64,000 nucleotides of DNA, taken from Labilibaculum euxinicum. Lineage in GTDB: Bacteria; Bacteroidota; Bacteroidia; Bacteroidales; Marinifilaceae. The stretch is taken from the NCBI RefSeq assembly GCF_009795715.1, contig NZ_WTCR01000002.1:124001-188000 (forward strand), in the 5' to 3' direction. A program made the position numbers and the translations under genes. Below are positions 17,198 through 26,201 of this stretch, piece by piece. Below the pieces are notes generated by a model. The model saw nothing but the letters and a program-made list of their open reading frames with translations, was not told the DNA's origin and ran no database searches. Numbering within the stretch: position 1 is the first letter of the stretch; every line of letters begins with the position of its first letter.

Positions 17198-18193
17198 ATG
17201 AAAGCATTTCAATTTACTCCGGACAGCAACTCTCCAATCCCAAAATTTCAACAATTAATTCAAGCATTTCAGGATGCGATCAGCCAAAAAATATTCCAGC
17301 CAGGCGATGTATTGCCCTCGGTAAATGAGATGTGCCGGGAGTGTTCTCTATCCAGAGACACTGTATTTAAGGCATATGCTGAATTGAAGAAAAGGAACGT
17401 GATTGAATCTGTTCCGAATAAAGGATATTTTGTTTCGGGTGAAATAACCAGAGTGTTTTTGTTTTTGGATACTTTTAAAGCGTACAAAGAGGTTTTGTAC
17501 GATAGTTTCAGGAAAAGATTAGCAGATAATGTAATTGTGGATCTGCATTTTCATCATTACAATATCGATGTATTTAAATCTCAGATTCGAGAGAGTGTTG
17601 GCAAGTACAGCAAATACATTATCATGAATTTTGATCATCCCAAAGTGGCCGCCTGTTTGAAGCAGTTGGATCCAAAGAATGTAATGATTATTGATTGGAA
17701 CATTAAGGCTGATGATCAGCATTCTCAAATCTTTCAGGACTTTGGAGAGTCTGTTCTTACTTCTCTGCAGTCTGGTTTGGGGGAGATAAAGAAATACAAA
17801 GAGTTTAGTATGATTTACCCGGATTATACTTATCATCCATACGAGACCGTTGAGTTTTTTCTGCGCTTTTGCAAACAAAACAAGATAAAACATTCCATTT
17901 ATACTGATATTGATTCCATCGATGTGAAAAAGGGTGCGGCTTATTTTTCGGTTAGTGATCGGGCAATGGCTAAGATTCTGGATAAAGCAAGAGAGAAAAA
18001 CCTGGAATTTGGCGTAGATATAGGACTTGTTTCTTACAATGAGACACCAATGAAAAAATATATCGACAAAGGAATTACTGTAATATCAACAGATTTTGAT
18101 CTAATGGGCAAAAAGGTTGCAGAGTTTGTAACTACATCTGAACGGGTTTATTATTGTGTACCAACTCAACTTGTAATGAGAAAATCTTTATAG
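17198..18193 (+). CDS. GntR-family transcriptional regulator with sugar-binding-like C-terminus (xylose regulator candidate)
   Basis: A 331-residue regulator. Residues ~10-80 form a GntR winged helix ('PKFQQLIQAFQDAISQKIFQPGDVLPSVNEMCRECSLSRDTVFKAYAELKKRNVIESVPNKGYFV'). Residues ~90-331 resemble a LacI/PurR-type periplasmic-binding fold rather than the common FadR or UTRA domains ('KYIIMNFDHP', 'GVDIGLVSYNETPMKKYIDKGITVISTDFDLMGKKVAEFV'). It lies directly upstream of xylB-xylA-symporter in the same orientation, so it very likely controls xylose use, with a sugar effector. A shared repeat near its own promoter and the xylB promoter suggests autoregulation. Confidence 0.82.
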   Translation: MKAFQFTPDSNSPIPKFQQLIQAFQDAISQKIFQPGDVLPSVNEMCRECSLSRDTVFKAYAELKKRNVIESVPNKGYFVSGEITRVFLFLDTFKAYKEVLYDSFRKRLADNVIVDLHFHHYNIDVFKSQIRESVGKYSKYIIMNFDHPKVAACLKQLDPKNVMIIDWNIKADDQHSQIFQDFGESVLTSLQSGLGEIKKYKEFSMIYPDYTYHPYETVEFFLRFCKQNKIKHSIYTDIDSIDVKKGAAYFSVSDRAMAKILDKAREKNLEFGVDIGLVSYNETPMKKYIDKGITVISTDFDLMGKKVAEFVTTSERVYYCVPTQLVMRKSL

Positions 18194-18196
18194 TTT

Positions 18197-18233
18197 TTTA
18201 AAAATGTTTTTTTATTAAAAAAACATTTTTAAA
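18197..18233. promoter_or_regulatory. Perfect AT-rich inverted repeat between regulator and xylB
   Basis: A perfect 17-bp inverted repeat (18197-18213 with 18217-18233, 3-nt loop) beginning four bases after the regulator stop codon and overlapping the xylB -7 motif (18230-18237). It could terminate the regulator transcript, act as an operator, or do both. Confidence 0.6.
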
Positions 18234-18237
18234 TTTG
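18230..18237 (+). promoter_or_regulatory. -7 promoter motif of the xylBA operon
   Basis: TAAATTTG matches TAnnTTTG exactly, 42 nt upstream of the xylB ATG. Confidence 0.55.
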
Positions 18238-18240
18238 CAT

Positions 18241-18263
18241 CAGAACAGAACAGGGCAGAACGG
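18241..18263 (+). promoter_or_regulatory. Candidate operator: triple CAGAAC repeat upstream of xylB
   Basis: CAGAACAGAACAG is followed by GGCAGAACGG, three CAGAAC units just after the -7 motif. The core is shared with 17166-17180. A repressor bound here would block initiation. Inference from repetition and location. Confidence 0.5.
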
Positions 18264-18279
18264 TAAAAAAGAATAGAAA

Positions 18280-19761
18280 ATGTATTTATTAGGATTAGAT
18301 ATAGGAAGTTCCTCAGTTAAAGCATCATTATTGGATGCTGAGAGCAGCAAATGTTTGGCTGCTGATTTTTTTCCCAAAAAGGAAATGGAAATTACGGCAC
18401 ACGAAATTGGTTGGGCCGAGCAAGATCCTGAAATGTGGTGGAGTAATCTAAAGCAGGCAATCAAAAGTGTAATGCAAACAGCAAATATAGATGGGGAGAT
18501 GGTTAAAGCCATTGGTATTTCTTATCAGATGCATGGTTTGGTTTGTGTTGATAAAGATTTGAAGCCGGTTCGTTCTTCAATTATTTGGTGCGACAGCAGA
18601 GCCGTTGAAATCGGCGATAAAGCTTTTGCAAGTATTGGAAAAGACAAATGTTTGTCGCATTTGCTAAATTCTCCAGGAAATTTTACTGCCAGCAAATTGG
18701 CTTGGGTGAAAGAGAATGAACCTGAAATATTTGCGAAAATTTATAAAATAATGTTGCCCGGAGATTTTATTGCGATGCAATTAACCGGAGAAACCTGTAC
18801 TACTGTTTCAGGTTTGTCGGAAGGAATTTTTTGGGATTTTAAAAATAATTCAGTTTCGGAAGATGTACTGAATGCATATGGTTTGTCGGCTGATGTATTG
18901 CCTAAAATTGTTGATACTTTCTCGAATCAGGGACAGGTGCTTCCTGAAATTGCTAAAGAATTAGGCTTTTCGAGCAGTGCGGTAGTTTCTTATCGTGCAG
19001 GAGATCAGCCAAACAATGCATTGTCTTTAAATGTGTTGAAACCAGGCGAAGTTGCAACTACAGCAGGTACTTCGGGTGTGGTATATGGTGTTAGCGATGA
19101 GGTGAAATTTGATCCTTATTCAAGAGTAAATTCATTTGCTCATGTGAACCATACGGAAGAGAATAATCGTCTTGGAATTTTGTTGTGCATTAATGGAACC
19201 GGAATTATGAATTCATGGTTGAATCATAATGTGGCGAAAGGACTGTCATATGCAGAAATGAACGAAAAGGCAATGGAAATTCCTGTTGGATCGGATGGCA
19301 TAACAATTCTGCCATTTGGAAACGGAGCTGAGCGTGTTTTGAACAATCGTGAAATAGGTGCTCAAATTTCGAATTTGAACTTGAACCGACATACCGATGC
19401 TCACATTTACAGAGCAGCACAAGAGGGAATCGCATTTTCATTTTATTATGGAATGGAAGTAATGAAGGAAATCGGCGTACAGCCAAATGTAATTCGTGCC
19501 GGACATGCAAACATGTTTTTGAGTCCCTTGTTTCGGGAAACCTTAGCAACCGTATCAGGAGCAACCATTGAATTGTATGATACTGATGGATCGTTGGGAG
19601 CCGCAAGAGGGGCAGGATTTGGTGCAGGCATTTATTCTTCTCTGGAAGAAGCTTTCGCAGGATTGGAGAAAATCAGTACAATCAAGCCTGACGAAAGTCT
19701 TCGTGAAGAAATGTTGAAGGCATATGATCGCTGGAACAAAGAATTGCAAAAAAATATATAG
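18280..19761 (+). CDS. xylB: Xylulokinase
   Basis: A 493-residue FGGY-family kinase that phosphorylates D-xylulose to xylulose 5-phosphate, the second step of isomerase-type xylose use. The N-terminal phosphate loop 'YLLGLDIGSSSVKASLLDAE', the substrate region 'ISYQMHGLVCVDKDLKPVRSSIIWCDSRA' (MHG and the D/R pair are diagnostic), the catalytic Asp in 'YRAGDQPNNALSL', 'TTAGTSGVV' and the C-terminal 'GSLGAARGAGFGAGIY' ATP-binding segment are all present. Full length. It is followed 45 bp later by xylA, and both probably start from the promoter at 18230. Confidence 0.95.
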   Translation: MYLLGLDIGSSSVKASLLDAESSKCLAADFFPKKEMEITAHEIGWAEQDPEMWWSNLKQAIKSVMQTANIDGEMVKAIGISYQMHGLVCVDKDLKPVRSSIIWCDSRAVEIGDKAFASIGKDKCLSHLLNSPGNFTASKLAWVKENEPEIFAKIYKIMLPGDFIAMQLTGETCTTVSGLSEGIFWDFKNNSVSEDVLNAYGLSADVLPKIVDTFSNQGQVLPEIAKELGFSSSAVVSYRAGDQPNNALSLNVLKPGEVATTAGTSGVVYGVSDEVKFDPYSRVNSFAHVNHTEENNRLGILLCINGTGIMNSWLNHNVAKGLSYAEMNEKAMEIPVGSDGITILPFGNGAERVLNNREIGAQISNLNLNRHTDAHIYRAAQEGIAFSFYYGMEVMKEIGVQPNVIRAGHANMFLSPLFRETLATVSGATIELYDTDGSLGAARGAGFGAGIYSSLEEAFAGLEKISTIKPDESLREEMLKAYDRWNKELQKNI

Positions 19762-19806
19762 TAGATAGCTAATAAACAGATTGATAATTTAATAAGAAAG
19801 AACATC

Positions 19807-21132
19807 ATGACTATTCTAAAAGGAGACAAAGAGTATTTTCCTGGAATTGGTAAGATTGCTTACGAAGGACCGGAATCAAAAAATCCTATGGCATATAAGT
19901 GGTACGATGAGAACCGCGTTGTTGCAGGTAAAACTATGAAAGATCATTTGCGTTTTGCAGTGGCTTACTGGCATACTTTCTGTGGCGATGGCGGAGATCC
20001 ATTCGGACCTGGAACTCAAAAATTTCCTTGGGGAAATGAAGCTGATGCAATTAGTGCTGCTAAATCGAAAATGGATGCTGCATTTGAATTTATTACAAAA
20101 TTAGGTGTGCCTTTCTACTGTTTTCACGATACCGATGTTGCTGGTGATGGTACAGTTTTCGAGATTGAGAAGAGAATGGCTACTATGGTTGACTATGCAA
20201 AACAAAAGCAAGCTGACTCAGGAGTTAAATTGTTGTGGGGAACAGCGAATGTATTTTCGAATGCCCGTTACATGAATGGTGCTTCTACCAATCCTGATTT
20301 TAATGTAATCGCTAATGCGGGTACTCAGGTTAAAAATGCATTGGATGCTACTATTGCTTTAGGTGGTACAGGTTACGTATTCTGGGGAGGTCGTGAAGGT
20401 TATATGTCTCTTTTCAATACCGATATGAAACAGGAATTGGATCATATGGCAAGATTCCTGACTATGGCCCGTGATTACGGTCGTAAGAATGGTTTCGAGG
20501 GAACTTTCCTTATTGAGCCTAAGCCAATGGAGCCAATGAAACATCAGTACGATTTTGATTCGGCTACTGTAATGGGATTCTTGAATAAGTATGGTTTGGC
20601 TGACGATTTCAAAATTAATATTGAAGTAAATCATGCTACACTTGCAAGTCACACTTTTGAGCACGAATTACAAACTGCTGTTGACAACAACATGTTGGGA
20701 AGTATTGATGCGAATAAAGGTGATTACCAAAATGGATGGGATACTGATGAATTCCCAACAAGCATTTATGAAAGTGTTGCGGCCATGTTACCAATTCTTG
20801 AGAATGGTGGATTTACTCACGGAGGTATCAATTTTGATGCAAAAACCAGACGTAATTCAACTGATTTAGAAGATATTTTCATTGCTCACATTGGTGGAAT
20901 GGATGTTTTTGCACGTGCATTGGTTATTGCTGATAAAATCAGAACCGAATCTCCATATTTACAAATGAAAAAAGACCGTTACTCTTCATTCGAATCAGGA
21001 AATGGAAAAGCATTTGCTAACGGAGACCTTTCTTTAGAAGATCTTAGAAAGATTGCAAAAGAAGTTGGGGAACCAAAACAACTAAGTGGAAAACAAGAAA
21101 TGTTAGAGCAGTTAATTAACTGGTATATTTAA
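19807..21132 (+). CDS. xylA: Xylose isomerase
   Basis: A 441-residue class II xylose isomerase converting D-xylose to D-xylulose in the cytosol. Active-site and metal motifs are visible: '[13 protein letters not shown]' (catalytic His, near residue 103), '[13 protein letters not shown]', '[22 protein letters not shown]' (metal Glu), '[19 protein letters not shown]' (metal Glu/His), '[20 protein letters not shown]' (metal Asp) and '[11 protein letters not shown]'. The length is typical of the class II form known from Bacteroides and the anaerobic fungi. It is followed by a stem-loop and then the symporter gene 60 bp later. Confidence 0.97.
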   Translation: MTILKGDKEYFPGIGKIAYEGPESKNPMAYKWYDENRVVAGKTMKDHLRFAVAYWHTFCGDGGDPFGPGTQKFPWGNEADAISAAKSKMDAAFEFITKLGVPFYCFHDTDVAGDGTVFEIEKRMATMVDYAKQKQADSGVKLLWGTANVFSNARYMNGASTNPDFNVIANAGTQVKNALDATIALGGTGYVFWGGREGYMSLFNTDMKQELDHMARFLTMARDYGRKNGFEGTFLIEPKPMEPMKHQYDFDSATVMGFLNKYGLADDFKINIEVNHATLASHTFEHELQTAVDNNMLGSIDANKGDYQNGWDTDEFPTSIYESVAAMLPILENGGFTHGGINFDAKTRRNSTDLEDIFIAHIGGMDVFARALVIADKIRTESPYLQMKKDRYSSFESGNGKAFANGDLSLEDLRKIAKEVGEPKQLSGKQEMLEQLINWYI

Positions 21133-21142
21133 ATAAATCTTA

Positions 21143-21174
21143 TAAACTCCCGCAATCGAACCTGCGGGAGTTTA
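21143..21174 (+). terminator. Stable stem-loop between xylA and the symporter gene
   Basis: A perfect 12-bp stem (21143-21154 with 21163-21174, 8-nt loop) begins 11 nt after xylA. It has no clean U-run behind it. It may partially terminate, or protect the xylBA mRNA, lowering symporter expression relative to the enzymes. Confidence 0.65.
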
Positions 21175-21192
21175 ATTCTAATTTTCAAATCC

Positions 21193-22800
21193 ATGTCTCA
21201 AGCCCAAACCCAGGGGAGTAATTCGTTTATCTTAACCATCACCTTAGTGGCAACGCTTGGGGGATTGTTGTTTGGTTACGATACTGCCGTAATTAATGGT
21301 GCTATTGAAGCACTAAAAGTATTTTTTGTTACTCCATTAGAGTCTGATCATGCTCTCGCATTGCAGGTTATTGGAGAATATAAGATTATCATTTCTTTGT
21401 GTTTTGTAGTTGTTTCCTTGTTGGTTTCCAGCTTCATGTTTCGCATGTATGGAAAGAAGAAGGGAATGATATACAGTGGAATTGTAATTGTTGCAGGAAT
21501 CATAGTTTGGTACACTCAGTTTTGGGTATCTGTAAACGAAATTTCTGAAAATACCTTAAATTCGATTAATGGTTTTACGATTTCGAGTGCCATTATAGGT
21601 TGTATTATTGGAGGTTCTATTGGCGGATATGTTAGTCAGAATATTGGTAGAAAAAGAGGTTTAGTTCTTGCTGCAGTTCTGTTTATTATTTCTGCAATTG
21701 GTTCGGCTATGCCTGAAATTATGAATATTTTCGGAGCCGGAACCATCACTTCATTTATTTTTTACCGTATTATTGGTGGTATGGGTGTAGGAATAGCATC
21801 AATGCTTTCTCCTATGTATATTGCTGAAATTGCACCAGCAAACATTCGTGGTAAATTGGTTTCATGGAATCAGTTTGCAATCATCTTTGGTATGTTGGTG
21901 GTTTATTTTGTGAATTACATTATTGCTTCAAGTGGTGATGATGGTTGGTTAAATGAAATAGGATGGAGATACATGTTTGCATCTGAAACCATTCCTGCAA
22001 CTATCTTTTTGGTATTGCTGTATTTCGTTCCTGAAACTCCACGGTTTCTAATTATGAAATCGAGAGAAGAGGAAGCAAAAACTCTTTTAAATAAGATTGT
22101 TGGTTCGGAAAAAGCTCCGGGTCTGTTAGTCGATATTAAAGAGTCGTTAAAAGAAAATAACGCTCCATGGTTAACTTTTGGAGGATTAATTATAGTTATC
22201 GGAATATTATTATCTGTATTCCAGCAATTTGTAGGTATCAACGTGGTGTTGTATTATGCATCCGAGATTTTCAGAAATATGGGCAGCGATACCGATACAT
22301 CTTTACTTCAAACCATTTTGGTTGGGGCAATTAATTTGATCTTTACCGTATTGGCAATTTATACTGTTGATAGGTTTGGACGTAAGCCGTTAATGATGAT
22401 TGGTGGCATTGGTATGGGAATCTGTATGTTCGCATTGGGTTTTGCTTTCTATTTTAATCAGTTGGGTTTGGTTGCTTTGTTTGCCATGTTAGGATATGTT
22501 GCCTTTTTTGCCATGTCATGGGGACCGGTTACCTGGGTGTTGTTATCAGAGATTTTCCCGAACTCAATTCGTAGTGCCATGTCGATGGCAGTTGCTGCTC
22601 AGTGGATTGCAAATATGATTGTTTCCTGGACTTTCCCAATGATGAATGACAACTCATGGTTAACCAACCAGTTTAATCACGGATTTACCTATTGGATTTA
22701 TGGCGGAATGGGTTTATTGTCAGCATTATTCGTATGGAAAGTAGTTCCTGAAACCAAAGGAAAAACTTTGGAGGAAATGGGACGCTTGTGGAAAAAATAA
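21193..22800 (+). CDS. xylE: MFS sugar porter, probable xylose:H+ symporter
   Basis: A 535-residue inner-membrane transporter of the sugar porter family with 12 transmembrane segments and the family motifs 'GGLLFGYDTAVINGA' (TM1), 'GGYVSQNIGRKRGL' (loop 2-3), 'YIAEIAPANIRGKLVSWNQ', 'VPETPRFLIMK', 'SVFQQFVGINVVLYYA' (TM7 QQ and N of the sugar site), 'YTVDRFGRKPLMM' and 'VPETKGKTLEEMGRLW' at the C-terminus. An unusually long loop occurs between TM1 and TM2. Position directly after xylA makes xylose the likely substrate. The symbol is given by context and family similarity. Confidence 0.88.
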   Translation: MSQAQTQGSNSFILTITLVATLGGLLFGYDTAVINGAIEALKVFFVTPLESDHALALQVIGEYKIIISLCFVVVSLLVSSFMFRMYGKKKGMIYSGIVIVAGIIVWYTQFWVSVNEISENTLNSINGFTISSAIIGCIIGGSIGGYVSQNIGRKRGLVLAAVLFIISAIGSAMPEIMNIFGAGTITSFIFYRIIGGMGVGIASMLSPMYIAEIAPANIRGKLVSWNQFAIIFGMLVVYFVNYIIASSGDDGWLNEIGWRYMFASETIPATIFLVLLYFVPETPRFLIMKSREEEAKTLLNKIVGSEKAPGLLVDIKESLKENNAPWLTFGGLIIVIGILLSVFQQFVGINVVLYYASEIFRNMGSDTDTSLLQTILVGAINLIFTVLAIYTVDRFGRKPLMMIGGIGMGICMFALGFAFYFNQLGLVALFAMLGYVAFFAMSWGPVTWVLLSEIFPNSIRSAMSMAVAAQWIANMIVSWTFPMMNDNSWLTNQFNHGFTYWIYGGMGLLSALFVWKVVPETKGKTLEEMGRLWKK

Positions 22801-22900
22801 TTTTAAAATAGTTAGTTAGTAGTTGTACATGTTATATCCATTATCGCTAATTAATAGATAAGTTGGTGGGTTTTATTGGTTTAAGATAATGGATAATCTA

Positions 22901-22929
22901 AAGGATCGGCTGTGGCCGATCCTTTTTTT
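22901..22929 (+). terminator. Rho-independent terminator of the xyl operon
   Basis: A 10-bp stem (22901-22910 with 22915-22924), 4-nt loop and a run of seven T, 100 bp after the symporter gene. Confidence 0.9.
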
Positions 22930-22972
22930 GTTCTTGTTTATTCAAACCATTAGAGGATGTTGTTCTTTTCCG

Positions 22973-22980
22973 TATATTTG
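22973..22980 (+). promoter_or_regulatory. -7 promoter motif of the GH92-EEP operon
   Basis: TATATTTG matches TAnnTTTG, 80 nt upstream of the GH92 start; no clear -33 element. Confidence 0.45.
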
Positions 22981-23060
22981 ACGGCATAATCTCCAAAAGC
23001 CAAATTTTCCATATTGTTTCTGATCTTGTGAAAAATCAGAAATTCAAACTATTATAGAAT

Positions 23061-25241
23061 ATGAGATTATTCGCCACCTGTTGGGCAATGATTTGTCTTT
23101 TTGCCTGTAGTGAAAAGAATGTTGAAAGCAAGAACAAGCTTACTGCTTATGTAAATACTTTTGTCGGGACTGATGGGCCTGGCAATACTTATCCTGGGGC
23201 AGTTGCTCCTTTTGGAATGGTTCAGTTGAGTCCTGATAATGGTTTGCCTGGATGGGATCGCATAGCAGGTTACTTTTGGCCCGATTCTACCATTGCAGGT
23301 TTTAGCCACACACATTTATCGGGCACCGGAGCGGGAGATCTATACGATTTGTTGTTCATGCCAATGAACAGTCGTTTTACTGAAAGTTTAACTCCTGAAG
23401 GCGATTATCGTCCCTATTCTAAATTTTCTCACGACAGAGAAGAGGCATCACCAGGATATTATAAAGTTGATTTGCTAAGTTCTGATATTGTTGCCGAATT
23501 AACAACGACCAAACGGGTAGGATTTCACCGTTATACTTTTCCCGAAGATGAAAAATCACAAATTATTCTGGATTTAGGATTCAGAATGAATTGGGACAGT
23601 CCGTATGCCACACAAATTACCATCGAAAATGATTCAACCATTTCCGGATATCGAAAATCGAACGGATGGGCGAAAGATCAGCATGTGTATTTCGCAGCGA
23701 AGTTCTCGAAAGCTTTTAAAAGTGCCGATTTGTTCGAGGCGGAGACAAAATCAGAAGAGAGTGAAGTGAATGGAGCAAAAACCAAAATTGTTGCCCATTT
23801 TCCCACTACGGAAAAGGAACAAATATTGGTAAAGGTGGCTTTGTCATCGGCTTCGGTGGAAGGCGCAAAGAAAAACCTGAAGGCTGAATTGCCGGCATGG
23901 GATTTTGATGCTGCAGTTAAGAGCGCTGATCAGGAATGGGAGAAAGTACTTTCACAGATTGAAATTACCGGATCGGAAGTTCAGAAGGAGATATTTTACA
24001 CCAATTTCTACCATTTGTATTTGACACCATCCTTGCTTTCGGATGTTGATGGAATGCACAAAGGAGCAGATGGAAAGAATCACAAAGCCGAAGGATTTGA
24101 TCGTTACGACACCTTTTCTTTATGGGATACCTACCGAACAGCTCATCCTTTGTATACTATTTTGTGTCCTGATAAAGTTGTTGATTTTATCAAATCATTT
24201 TTGGCTCACTACGATGAAACAGGTTTACTGCCGGTTTGGTCGCTGGCAGGAAACGAAACGAATATGATGATTGGTTACCATGCTGTGCCGGTAATTGTTG
24301 ATGCGTATTTCAAAGGAATTGAAATGGATGCTGAGAAAGCTTATACTGCTTGTAAAGAATCAGCCATGGAAAAAGGCAGACAGATTGATGAGTATATGAA
24401 ATTGGGGTACGTCCCTGCCGATGCCGAAGGAGAGAACTGGTCAGTTTCCAAGACACTGGAATATGCTTATGATGACTGGTGCATTGCTCAGTTTGCAAAA
24501 GCGTTGAACAAGGAAGATGATTACCAATATTTTTTGAAGAGAGGAGAGAACTGGAAAAACTTATACGATCCAAAATCTACATTTTTCCGTCCGAAAGATG
24601 AGCATGGCAATTTCATCCCCGATTTTGCAGCGAAAGATTATACCAATTACTATTGTGAGAGCAATGCATGGCAGTACTTCTGGTATGTGCCGCAAGATAT
24701 TCCTGAATTTATCGCCACAGTAGGGAAGGATAAATTCACTGCCAAGTTGGATTCTATGTTCACCTACTATCCGGCAACGACCGACGATTTGCCTATTTTT
24801 AGTACGGGAATGATCGGTCAGTATGCACATGGCAATGAACCAAGTCATCATGTGGCCTATCTTTTCAATCATATCGGTCAGCCGGAAAAAACACAGGAAA
24901 TGGTTCGCCGAATAATTACTACTCAATACACAAACAAACCAGATGGATATTGTGGGAATGAGGATTGCGGGCAAATGTCAGCTTGGTTGGTGATGTCTTC
25001 GCTAGGGATTTATCCAACCAATCCGGCCAACGGAATTTATGATTTAACTTCGCCTTCGGTAAGTAAGGGAGTGATTCATCTGCCAAACGGAAAAATCTTT
25101 ACTATTTCTGCGGAAAATCAGGGAGAACAAAATCATTACATTCAGGCTGTTTATTTAAACGGTGAAGAATATAAGGAGTTGATAATTACTCATCAACAGC
25201 TGATGCAGGGTGGAGAATTGAAGTTTGTTTTGGGTGCTTAA
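23061..25241 (+). CDS. GH92 family alpha-1,2-mannosidase-like lipoprotein
   Basis: A 726-residue glycoside hydrolase of family 92. The signal peptide (MRLFATCWAMICLFACSEKN) ends in a lipobox with Cys16, so the enzyme is membrane-anchored. The typical N-terminal beta-sandwich begins 'YVNTFVGTDGPGNTYPGAVAPFGMVQLSPDN' and contains 'IAGFSHTHLSGTGAGDLYDLLFMP'. The (alpha/alpha)6 domain carries 'FSLWDTYRTAHPLYTIL', 'WSLAGNETNMMIGYHAVPVIVDAY', 'HGNEPSHHVAYLFNHIGQP' (acid Glu) and 'GYCGNEDCGQMSAWLVMSSLGIYP' (base Asp). GH92 enzymes are Ca2+-dependent inverting exo-mannosidases that trim N-glycans or mannans. The following EEP gene is probably in the same operon. Confidence 0.94.
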   Translation: MRLFATCWAMICLFACSEKNVESKNKLTAYVNTFVGTDGPGNTYPGAVAPFGMVQLSPDNGLPGWDRIAGYFWPDSTIAGFSHTHLSGTGAGDLYDLLFMPMNSRFTESLTPEGDYRPYSKFSHDREEASPGYYKVDLLSSDIVAELTTTKRVGFHRYTFPEDEKSQIILDLGFRMNWDSPYATQITIENDSTISGYRKSNGWAKDQHVYFAAKFSKAFKSADLFEAETKSEESEVNGAKTKIVAHFPTTEKEQILVKVALSSASVEGAKKNLKAELPAWDFDAAVKSADQEWEKVLSQIEITGSEVQKEIFYTNFYHLYLTPSLLSDVDGMHKGADGKNHKAEGFDRYDTFSLWDTYRTAHPLYTILCPDKVVDFIKSFLAHYDETGLLPVWSLAGNETNMMIGYHAVPVIVDAYFKGIEMDAEKAYTACKESAMEKGRQIDEYMKLGYVPADAEGENWSVSKTLEYAYDDWCIAQFAKALNKEDDYQYFLKRGENWKNLYDPKSTFFRPKDEHGNFIPDFAAKDYTNYYCESNAWQYFWYVPQDIPEFIATVGKDKFTAKLDSMFTYYPATTDDLPIFSTGMIGQYAHGNEPSHHVAYLFNHIGQPEKTQEMVRRIITTQYTNKPDGYCGNEDCGQMSAWLVMSSLGIYPTNPANGIYDLTSPSVSKGVIHLPNGKIFTISAENQGEQNHYIQAVYLNGEEYKELIITHQQLMQGGELKFVLGA

Positions 25242-25289
25242 TAGTAAAACCAGTAAATTGGAATTGCAACACAATTAATAAAAACGATA

Positions 25290-26126
25290 ATGAAAAATTA
25301 TTTCTTCTTATTGCTTGTTCTATTTGCATTTGGATGCACAGAACAAGAACAGTCTCAAACATTCATGACTTACAATTTGCGCTATAACAATCCCGGTGAT
25401 GGAGTGAATTGTTGGGACGCAAGAAAAGCCAATGTTGTTGGTTTGATTACTAAATATCAACCTGATGTTTTTGGAACACAGGAAGGTTTGAACGATCAGA
25501 TTACTTATTTGGACAGTGCGCTGACGGATTATTCTTACGTGGGTGTCGGGCGCGATGACGGAAAACAAAAAGGCGAGTATTGTGCTGTTTTTTACAAGCC
25601 GGCCAAATATGAAGTAGTTAAGCAGGCAACTTTTTGGCTGTCGGAAACTCCGGAAGAAGTATCGGTAGGTTGGGATGCTGCTTTGGAACGTATTTGTACC
25701 TATTTGCTTTTGGAAAACAAACAAAGCGGGGAGCGGTTTTATGTTTTCAATACTCATTTTGATCATATAGGTGAGTTGGCCCGACTGAACAGTTCTAAAT
25801 TGATTTACAGTAAAATTACCGAGCACAATCCAGAGAAATATCCTTGTGTTTTAATGGGCGATTTGAATCTGACTCCCGAAACTCCGCCAATTCAATATTT
25901 GAGTGAGGTATTGGATGAAACAAAAAGTTTGGCTGGCGAAAATTGCTCCGGTCCGCAAGGGACTTTTAACGCATTTAAGCATACCGATCCGGTTACCGAT
26001 CGCATCGATTACATATTTGTCAGCAAAGGCGATGGGGTTGTGAATCAGTTTAAAATTATTGATGATCAGATAGAGGAGAGGTATCCTTCCGATCATTTGC
26101 CTGTTTTTGTTGAAGTAGTGTTGTAA
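25290..26126 (+). CDS. Endonuclease/exonuclease/phosphatase family lipoprotein
   Basis: A 278-residue protein with a short signal peptide and lipobox (FAFGCTEQ, Cys16). The EEP fold is marked by 'MTYNLRYNNPGDGVNCWDARK' (Asn metal site), 'DVFGTQEGLNDQITYL' (Glu metal ligand), 'NTHFDHIGELAR', 'VLMGDLNLTPETPPI' (catalytic Asp/Asn) and 'RYPSDHLPVFVEV' (Asp-His). Secreted Bacteroidota members next to GH92 and other glycan genes are believed to be phosphodiesterases or phosphatases acting on extracellular substrates. Function by family only. It lies 48 bp after the GH92 gene and ends at a strong terminator. Confidence 0.88.
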   Translation: MKNYFFLLLVLFAFGCTEQEQSQTFMTYNLRYNNPGDGVNCWDARKANVVGLITKYQPDVFGTQEGLNDQITYLDSALTDYSYVGVGRDDGKQKGEYCAVFYKPAKYEVVKQATFWLSETPEEVSVGWDAALERICTYLLLENKQSGERFYVFNTHFDHIGELARLNSSKLIYSKITEHNPEKYPCVLMGDLNLTPETPPIQYLSEVLDETKSLAGENCSGPQGTFNAFKHTDPVTDRIDYIFVSKGDGVVNQFKIIDDQIEERYPSDHLPVFVEVVL

Positions 26127-26142
26127 ATTACTGTAGATAAAG

Positions 26143-26174
26143 AACCCCTCAGACTTTCAGCTCTGAGGGGTTTT
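26143..26174. terminator. Rho-independent terminator between convergent genes
   Basis: An 11-bp stem (26143-26153 with 26162-26172), 8-nt loop and a short T-run, between the EEP gene and the convergent MscS gene. Confidence 0.85.
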
Positions 26175-26201
26175 GTATTTTTATTCTGCAATATTGACAA
26201 G

